Positions 58,652 through 64,000 of a stretch of DNA of 64,000 nt are shown here, one piece after another; position 1 is the first letter of the stretch, and the number at the start of each line of letters is the position of its first letter. Source of the DNA: Pseudoalteromonas sp. A601 (GTDB taxonomy: Bacteria; Pseudomonadota; Gammaproteobacteria; Enterobacterales; Alteromonadaceae); contig NZ_MXQF01000003.1 of assembly GCF_002165575.1 (NCBI RefSeq), positions 1 to 64,000 on the forward strand, written 5' to 3'. The notes below the pieces were generated by a model that had not been told where the DNA came from, searched no databases, and was given only the letters and a program-made list of their open reading frames with translations. The position numbers and the translations under genes were made by a program.

Positions 58652-60835
58652 TTAGTTTTTAATACCAGCTAAATCAAGTATAAACGCATAATTTAAAGCA
58701 GTATCTTCAAGGCTTTTAAAGCGACCAGATGCGCCGCCATGCCCAGCTTCCATATCTATTTTAAACAGTAGTTTATTATCGTCTGTTTTATAATCACGCA
58801 GCTTAGCAACCCATTTAGCGGGTTCAAAGTATTGTACTTGTGAATCATGTAGACCTGTTGTCACCAGCATATTTGGATAAGCTTGTTTGCTTACTTGATC
58901 ATAAGGAGAATACGACAACATGTAGTCATAATACACTTTGTCATTCGGGTTACCCCATTCTCCATACTCATTCGTTGTCAGCGGAAGGCTTGCATCAAGC
59001 ATCGTAGTCACCACATCAACAAACGGCACTGCTGCTACCATTCCCTGATAAAGCTCAGGAGCCTGATTAGCCACCGCGCCCATTAATAATCCACCAGCGC
59101 TACCACCCATAGCAAATATCTGATTTTCATCGCCATATTGCTGTTTTACTAAGCCCTTAGTGACATCAACGAAATCGTTAAACGTATTCTTCTTATTAAG
59201 TAGTTTGCCATCTTCATACCAAGGGCGCCCCAGCATTTGCGAACCACGAATATGAGCAATGGCAAATACAAAGCCCCGATCGAGTAAGCTTAAGCGAGAG
59301 CTTGAGAAGCTAGGATCCATTGTCGCACCGTATGAACCATACGCATATTGCAATAATGGATTGGTGCCATCTTGTTTAAATTTATCTTTGCGATAAACCA
59401 AGCTCACCGGTACTTTCACGCCATCACGAGCATTAATAAATAAGCGCTCCGATGCGTAATTATCAGCATTAAAATCACCGACGACTTTTAACTGTTTGAG
59501 TAAGGTTTTTTCAGCGCTATCTAAATCAATATCGTATGAGGTACCTGGGGTTGTCATACTGGCATAATAAACACGTAAACTTGGGTTATCTAACTCGTTA
59601 TTGCCATAAGCATGAACCATATAACTACTATCATTGAAGCTCAATGTTTGCTCATCGCCCGATGTTAAGTTGCGCACAGTTAAACGAGATTGACCCATTT
59701 CACGCTCTTTATAAACAAGGTGATTGGCAAATAAATCAACTCCTTCGAGTTTAATATCGTCGCGCGGTGCAATCACCGTTTGCCAATTCGTTTTATCGTG
59801 CGCTTTGTTTTTATGTACCTTCATTAGCTGAAAGTTAACTGCATCTAAATTCGTTACAATGTAGTACCAATCACCATGCTTAGATATATCGTATTCAAGG
59901 TTTTCTTCACGCTCAATTAGGCGCTTGGCTTGTGCTTTAATATTGTTAGCATCGATAACCGATACGCCTGACGCGCTGGTGCTACTATGCCAAATATAAA
60001 TTTCTTGCTTATCTTTACTTTTACCTAGGCCGGTGTAATAACTGGTATTGGTTTCTTCATATACTAGCTCATCTTCTGATTGGGCCGACCCAAGCGTATG
60101 ACGATATACTTGATAACCTAATAATGTTTGTAAGTCTTTTTTGATGTAGTAAAAGGTTTTATTGTCATTGGCCCAAACAATATCGCCACTAGTGCCCTCA
60201 AGCTTATCTTTTAACAGCTCGCCCGTGGTTAAGTCTTTTACTAAAACAGTATAAATACGACGACTAACAGTGTCTTCTCCATATGCAAGGAGATTACCGT
60301 TAGGGCTGACAGACAGACCCGTCGCTGAATAATAATCATGGCCTTCAGCCAATTTATTTACATCTAAAATAACCGTTTGATCAGCGCCTTTAGCATCGGT
60401 GCTACGTACATACGTTGGATATTCATTATCACCACGCGTTTGTGATGAATAAAAATACTCTCCACTTTTGGTCGGCACTGAATCATCATCTTTTTGAATA
60501 CGCCCTTTTAGCTCTTCAAATAAAGTCGCCTGAAGATTTTTTGTATGCGCGAGCTGTTGGTCGGTGTAAGCATTTTCAGCATTAAGGTATGCAATAACAG
60601 CAGGGTCTTTACGTTCATCATCACGCATCCAGTAATAATTATCGATGCGAGTATCCTCATGTATGGTCATTTCATGAGGCACTTTTTTTGCCACTGGCGC
60701 AATCACTTGAGTTTGCTCAGCCACACTTTGAGTGTTGTTAATTATTGATTGTTTTTTTTGTTCTGGGGCTTTATCGCATGCCGATAAAACAGCGACAGAT
60801 AGCGCTGCGAGCGCAAAAGAATGGAGAGTTTTCAT
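58652..60835 (-). CDS. Oligopeptidase B-like S9 peptidase lipoprotein
   Basis: Prolyl-oligopeptidase family enzyme. Signal with lipobox LSAC near residues 17-20 (MKTLHSFALAALSVAVLSAC), so it is a periplasmic lipoprotein. Beta-propeller region from about 55 (IDNYYWMRDDERKDPAVIAY), then the hydrolase with Ser in FAMGGSAGGLLMG near 575, Asp in TGLHDSQVQYFEP near 665 and His in EAGHGGASGRF near 700. The DNYYWMRDDER pattern is typical of oligopeptidase B, which cuts after Arg/Lys in short peptides. ATG 60835 has AGGGAA upstream; the frame to 60955 is rejected as it buries the signal. 727 aa. Confidence 0.92.
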   Translation of the reverse strand: MKTLHSFALAALSVAVLSACDKAPEQKKQSIINNTQSVAEQTQVIAPVAKKVPHEMTIHEDTRIDNYYWMRDDERKDPAVIAYLNAENAYTDQQLAHTKNLQATLFEELKGRIQKDDDSVPTKSGEYFYSSQTRGDNEYPTYVRSTDAKGADQTVILDVNKLAEGHDYYSATGLSVSPNGNLLAYGEDTVSRRIYTVLVKDLTTGELLKDKLEGTSGDIVWANDNKTFYYIKKDLQTLLGYQVYRHTLGSAQSEDELVYEETNTSYYTGLGKSKDKQEIYIWHSSTSASGVSVIDANNIKAQAKRLIEREENLEYDISKHGDWYYIVTNLDAVNFQLMKVHKNKAHDKTNWQTVIAPRDDIKLEGVDLFANHLVYKEREMGQSRLTVRNLTSGDEQTLSFNDSSYMVHAYGNNELDNPSLRVYYASMTTPGTSYDIDLDSAEKTLLKQLKVVGDFNADNYASERLFINARDGVKVPVSLVYRKDKFKQDGTNPLLQYAYGSYGATMDPSFSSSRLSLLDRGFVFAIAHIRGSQMLGRPWYEDGKLLNKKNTFNDFVDVTKGLVKQQYGDENQIFAMGGSAGGLLMGAVANQAPELYQGMVAAVPFVDVVTTMLDASLPLTTNEYGEWGNPNDKVYYDYMLSYSPYDQVSKQAYPNMLVTTGLHDSQVQYFEPAKWVAKLRDYKTDDNKLLFKIDMEAGHGGASGRFKSLEDTALNYAFILDLAGIKN

Positions 60836-60921
60836 AGTATTCCCTAAAATTATTATTTTTCCATGTTCCATAATATATATGTACTTGTATGTTACCAATA
60901 GCGCTTTGTAACACAATGTAA

Positions 60922-60943
60922 AAAGGGAGCCGAAGCTCCCTTT
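60922..60943 (-). terminator. Terminator of the subtilase gene
   Basis: On the minus strand, AAAGGGAGC-TTCG-GCTCCCTTT is a 9-bp stem with a stable UUCG loop, followed by a T run. It lies 30 nt past the subtilase stop. Confidence 0.88.
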
Positions 60944-60972
60944 ATTAACTATCAATATTTACTAGTTAACCA

Positions 60973-63900
60973 TTATTTTTGTTTACGACGACGCATAAAC
61001 GCAAATGGTGCAACAAGTAATGATAACCAAGCTAGTGAACCTGATGCGTCATTATCATCGTCGTCATTAGAGCGAAGATTATTTACATCAATTTCAACAC
61101 TTACAGCTTTAGATACATACCCTTTACTATCTTCAGCTTGAACGCTGAATACAATTTCGTTATCAAATTCATAGTCTATTTCACCCATAGTGACAATTGA
61201 ACCATCAAGCTCAACCTTAACTAATGTTGTTCCCGATACAATGAAACGAGTAATAGGTGAAGTCTCTGCATCCGGGTCTGAGAATGCTAGTTGACCTAGC
61301 ACTGTACCAAGCGGCACATTTTCATCCGTGCGGAACTTCTGACCACCTTCAATAACCGGTGCATGAGCTTTAGGGTCGGCAGTTACGTTAAGCATAACTT
61401 GCATAACCTCAGATTCAAGACCGCTGTCATCCATTACTGTTACATCTAATGCAATTGTAGGCGTATCGTAGTAACTCATGCTACCTGATACAACTAGCTC
61501 GCCTTTATCATTCACACTTACAGCGTTACTATTAGTAACTTTACCACCAGTCACTGTAGTGGCTGAGCTCTCAAATAATGTGTAATCAAGCATGCCAATT
61601 ACCGTACCTTCAGCAGCCGTTTCAATCACACTAAAACTTTGCCCCGATGCAACAACAGGTAATTCATCGGCATCATTAGTGATCATAACCTTAATCATCG
61701 CTGCTTCTGATTCAGTACCAAGTAAATCAGTCGCTTTCACTGTCAATGTAATTTCTTTCACATCTGATTCAAAATCTAATAAGCTGCTGTCTTCTACGAT
61801 AATATCACCAGTTTCAGCATCAACCATTAAACCAGGTGCTGACATATCAACTACAGTGAAGTTTGTAATACGTAAAGCAGGCTCTTCAACAAATTCAACA
61901 CGTCCAATAGTAATACCATCAAGCGCCATTTCGTTGATTGAAAGTTCAGCAGCAACAATGTCAGGAACGGCCGGCATTTCAGGCATGTCCGTCATAGAGT
62001 TAGTGTAAACATCCGTTCCAGTGTAAGAAGCAAGAGCAAAGTCACCTTCTGCTGTTACAACCGCTTTTTGTCCTGGAGCTAACTCTAACACTTTAGTATC
62101 AGCATCTTCAGTCGATGTTAAATCTACTACAGGGTTTGCACCAAATACTGTCGAGCCGACTACACTGTCAGTTTCAGAGTAAACGCCATTTTGATAGCTT
62201 GGGTAACCTACAGAAGCCGCAATGTTAACAGTACCACCTAACATATTTGCATCTAAGCCCATTAGTTCACTACAACCAGAGAAAGTAACTGTGTCTTCAC
62301 CAGCTGCATGGAACATCGGAGTTCCCCACTGCCAACCGTCAACACCATCAGCATCAATTGTGCCAATTAACGTACGGCTACGACCTGGTATTTCAGCATC
62401 ACGACCTACATCATTTAGGTTCATCATAAAGTGATCATAAACACCATCATTGTCAGTATCTAAGTTCATGCGAACACCAACTTGGCGCATGTGAGTGATC
62501 TCATCACGGAGCTGGATAGAAGATGTAATAAACACGCCTGAATCACAGGTCTCAGATAGATAAGCAGCAAACGTTGTACTTAAGATATCAAAATCTGCAT
62601 CTGCGTTTACTTCACTTGTTGCAATTACAGATTCAGCAACTGGATAAGCCGTTGCAGCACCTACGTTGGTTACAACTAACTCGCCAACACCATTTACTTC
62701 TTCATATGAGAATTCAAGCTCAGCACCCGCCTTAGGTAATGCATGATAAACAAGGTGTAAAGCGTGGTCTGAATCAGCATCTGCAGTATCATCAAATACG
62801 AGTGCACCATCAAACTCTGCCATTGTAAGTGAAGGGCTACGAGCAGCTAAGTCATCTGTATCAAATGGATTTTCTAGAGTCCACTCATGTAGTTTAGTTG
62901 GGTCAACTGTCATCGTTACATCGAATGTAGTTTCTGAATTAGCTGTAACCGTTACACTGCGTGGGATGTCGAAGCTCACGGCGCCGCTGTCGGCATCATT
63001 CATGTAACGCTCTTCAATTCGAAGGTCGTATGTTTTATCTTCATCAGAGAAGTTTTTAAGCGTTACAGTTTTCATGAAGCTAGTCGCTTCAGTCATGCGC
63101 TCTAAACCAAACGATAATGCAGCTTGTGCTGTTTGATACTCATCATTTTGGACCCATGCTGCAACAGGTAAGCTCACAGCTTTATCAACATCAACTAAAC
63201 CAGCTCCAATAGAGCTAATTGGTGCAAGTGGCGAATCAGGGTTAATCGAAACTGGGTCAACGGTAACGTTTAAGTCTGCCGCATTCATGATAGTCGCTTT
63301 GATTTCAAGCGCAGTACGATCTGGGTGAGCCTCACGCACAAGTGCAACTGCACCTGCTGTAATAGGACCAGAGAAAGAAGTACCTGTTGCTGGAGCAAGG
63401 CCATCTTGAGTACCTGTAGCTGCAACCATGATGTCAGTACCAGGAGCTGTAATTTCAGGTTTTAACAAGCCGTCCATTGATGGACCACGCGATGAGAACG
63501 ATGCAACAGCACCTGCTGTTACTTTACGCTCAACGGTAATATCATAAGTTGCAACTTCACCTGCTTCTAATGCTGCTTTCATCGCTGCACCAGCTGCAAA
63601 ATTAATACCTACATTAGGAATGGTAACAGCAGCATCAAAACCACCCATTGGTGCAGGTGTGCCGTCGTCAACATTATTTGCGATAAATACAAATGCCGCT
63701 CCACGGTTTTGTGCACTTAATACTTTTTGAGTAAAGTTACATGCACCCCGATCTATGATTACCGCTTTACCTGTAAAATCTGTTTCTTCTGAAAATTCAA
63801 CACAGCCATCTTGATTTTCTTCTGGGTATACTACTTCGGCATCCGCTTCTGTCATTGCAAAAGCCGTTTGTGGGCCAAAGCCTGAAGGCTGAATAACTGT

Positions 63901-64000
63901 TTCTTCACCGGCTACGGTGCCTGATGCCACACCTACATCATTAGCAGGGTGAGTCATCGCACCAACAGACAATGCATTAGGTGTAGTTGATGGACCACCA
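60973..64000 (-). CDS. Secreted S8 subtilase with PA insert and cadherin-like repeats (partial, 5' end outside window)
   Basis: C-terminal 1,000 residues of a large exported protease. The frame is open to the right edge and begins with GGPSTTPNALSVGAMTHPAN, a subtilase core segment, so the true start is beyond 64000. A PA domain follows (63650-63850; VIIDRGACNFTQKV). The catalytic Ser is in ATGTSFSGP (about 63385); the Asp and His lie outside. Downstream are Fn3-like and cadherin-like repeats. The end is GSLAWLSLLVAPFAFMRRRK, a helix plus basic tail resembling a GlyGly-CTERM sorting tail for rhombosortase. Probably secreted by a type II pathway and processed at the surface (inference). Confidence 0.87.
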   Translation of the reverse strand, partial: GGPSTTPNALSVGAMTHPANDVGVASGTVAGEETVIQPSGFGPQTAFAMTEADAEVVYPEENQDGCVEFSEETDFTGKAVIIDRGACNFTQKVLSAQNRGAAFVFIANNVDDGTPAPMGGFDAAVTIPNVGINFAAGAAMKAALEAGEVATYDITVERKVTAGAVASFSSRGPSMDGLLKPEITAPGTDIMVAATGTQDGLAPATGTSFSGPITAGAVALVREAHPDRTALEIKATIMNAADLNVTVDPVSINPDSPLAPISSIGAGLVDVDKAVSLPVAAWVQNDEYQTAQAALSFGLERMTEATSFMKTVTLKNFSDEDKTYDLRIEERYMNDADSGAVSFDIPRSVTVTANSETTFDVTMTVDPTKLHEWTLENPFDTDDLAARSPSLTMAEFDGALVFDDTADADSDHALHLVYHALPKAGAELEFSYEEVNGVGELVVTNVGAATAYPVAESVIATSEVNADADFDILSTTFAAYLSETCDSGVFITSSIQLRDEITHMRQVGVRMNLDTDNDGVYDHFMMNLNDVGRDAEIPGRSRTLIGTIDADGVDGWQWGTPMFHAAGEDTVTFSGCSELMGLDANMLGGTVNIAASVGYPSYQNGVYSETDSVVGSTVFGANPVVDLTSTEDADTKVLELAPGQKAVVTAEGDFALASYTGTDVYTNSMTDMPEMPAVPDIVAAELSINEMALDGITIGRVEFVEEPALRITNFTVVDMSAPGLMVDAETGDIIVEDSSLLDFESDVKEITLTVKATDLLGTESEAAMIKVMITNDADELPVVASGQSFSVIETAAEGTVIGMLDYTLFESSATTVTGGKVTNSNAVSVNDKGELVVSGSMSYYDTPTIALDVTVMDDSGLESEVMQVMLNVTADPKAHAPVIEGGQKFRTDENVPLGTVLGQLAFSDPDAETSPITRFIVSGTTLVKVELDGSIVTMGEIDYEFDNEIVFSVQAEDSKGYVSKAVSVEIDVNNLRSNDDDDNDASGSLAWLSLLVAPFAFMRRRKQK

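Noticed and set aside
63970..63972. TTG as the start of the subtilase
   Set aside because: The frame continues to the window edge and encodes GGPSTTPNAL, part of the subtilase core, so the gene is cut by the window and does not start there.
1..64000. CRISPR arrays, prophage, insertion sequences, retrons or defence islands
   Set aside because: I looked for repeated spacers, transposases, reverse transcriptases, restriction genes and phage structural genes, and found none.

Overview
The window looks like a core chromosomal segment of a marine gammaproteobacterium of the Alteromonadales, most like Pseudoalteromonas. The evidence is gene order and protein content; no species call is possible by eye. 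AT content is moderate to high, coding density is high, and base use looks even throughout. I saw no prophage, insertion sequence, integron, CRISPR array or plasmid-type gene. Two blocks repeat enterobacterial gene order: gppA/ppx-rhlB<>trxA-rho (0.1-4.8 kb), and hemY-hemDX-hemC...cyaY<>lptM-lysA-dapF-DUF484-xerC-yigB (25.8-36.4 kb). These are typical vertically inherited backbone.

Layout. 0-0.07 kb: a stable-RNA (rrn P1-type) promoter pointing out of the left edge. 0.1-4.8 kb: ppx, rhlB, trxA, rho. 4.8-9.8 kb: a TPR hybrid histidine kinase, a J-domain protein and the 23S rRNA helicase dbpA. 10-18 kb: a TonB-dependent siderophore-type receptor, an exported M28 peptidase, a zinc-ribbon/Sel1 protein, an S9 peptidase, a DUF808 membrane protein and a MliC lysozyme-inhibitor lipoprotein butted against a 5'-truncated chemotaxis receptor. 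19-23 kb: ubiD, fre, a CBS protein and adenosine deaminase. 23-25.8 kb: a MASE1-CHASE hybrid kinase. 25.8-31.6 kb: heme-synthesis operon with frataxin at its head and a HemD-HemX fusion. 31.7-37.9 kb: lptM, lysA, dapF, DUF484, xerC, yigB, a membrane retropepsin-like protease and a HopJ-family protein. 37.9-42.2 kb: a frameshifted acetyltransferase, a DUF6482 protein, a pseudouridine synthase, a BlaI/M56 regulator-protease pair and a DMT transporter. 42.2-46.6 kb: a Gdx-like SMR exporter coupled to a GNAT-nitrilase fusion, then a penicillin-acylase family enzyme. 46.8-54.5 kb: a large hybrid kinase, yceH, nadE, folM-folE-folX, yqaA and a DUF4870 protein. 54.9-58.6 kb: two spondin-domain exported proteins with a two-component system. 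58.7-64 kb: an oligopeptidase B-like lipoprotein and the 3' part of a large secreted subtilase that runs off the right edge.

The genes that work together are the heme/iron set (cyaY with hemC, hemDX, hemY), the diaminopimelate pair lysA-dapF, the tetrahydromonapterin set folM-folE-folX, the likely quinone/flavin pair ubiD-fre, and several exported peptidases suited to a marine heterotroph living on protein. No single spectacular new system is visible. The most interesting items are the spondin/two-component module with three 11-bp-phased repeats in front of it, the coupled GNAT-nitrilase/Gdx pair, the truncated receptor fused tail-to-head to mliC, a one-base frameshift in a GNAT gene, the HemD-HemX fusion, and the rrn-type promoter at the edge.
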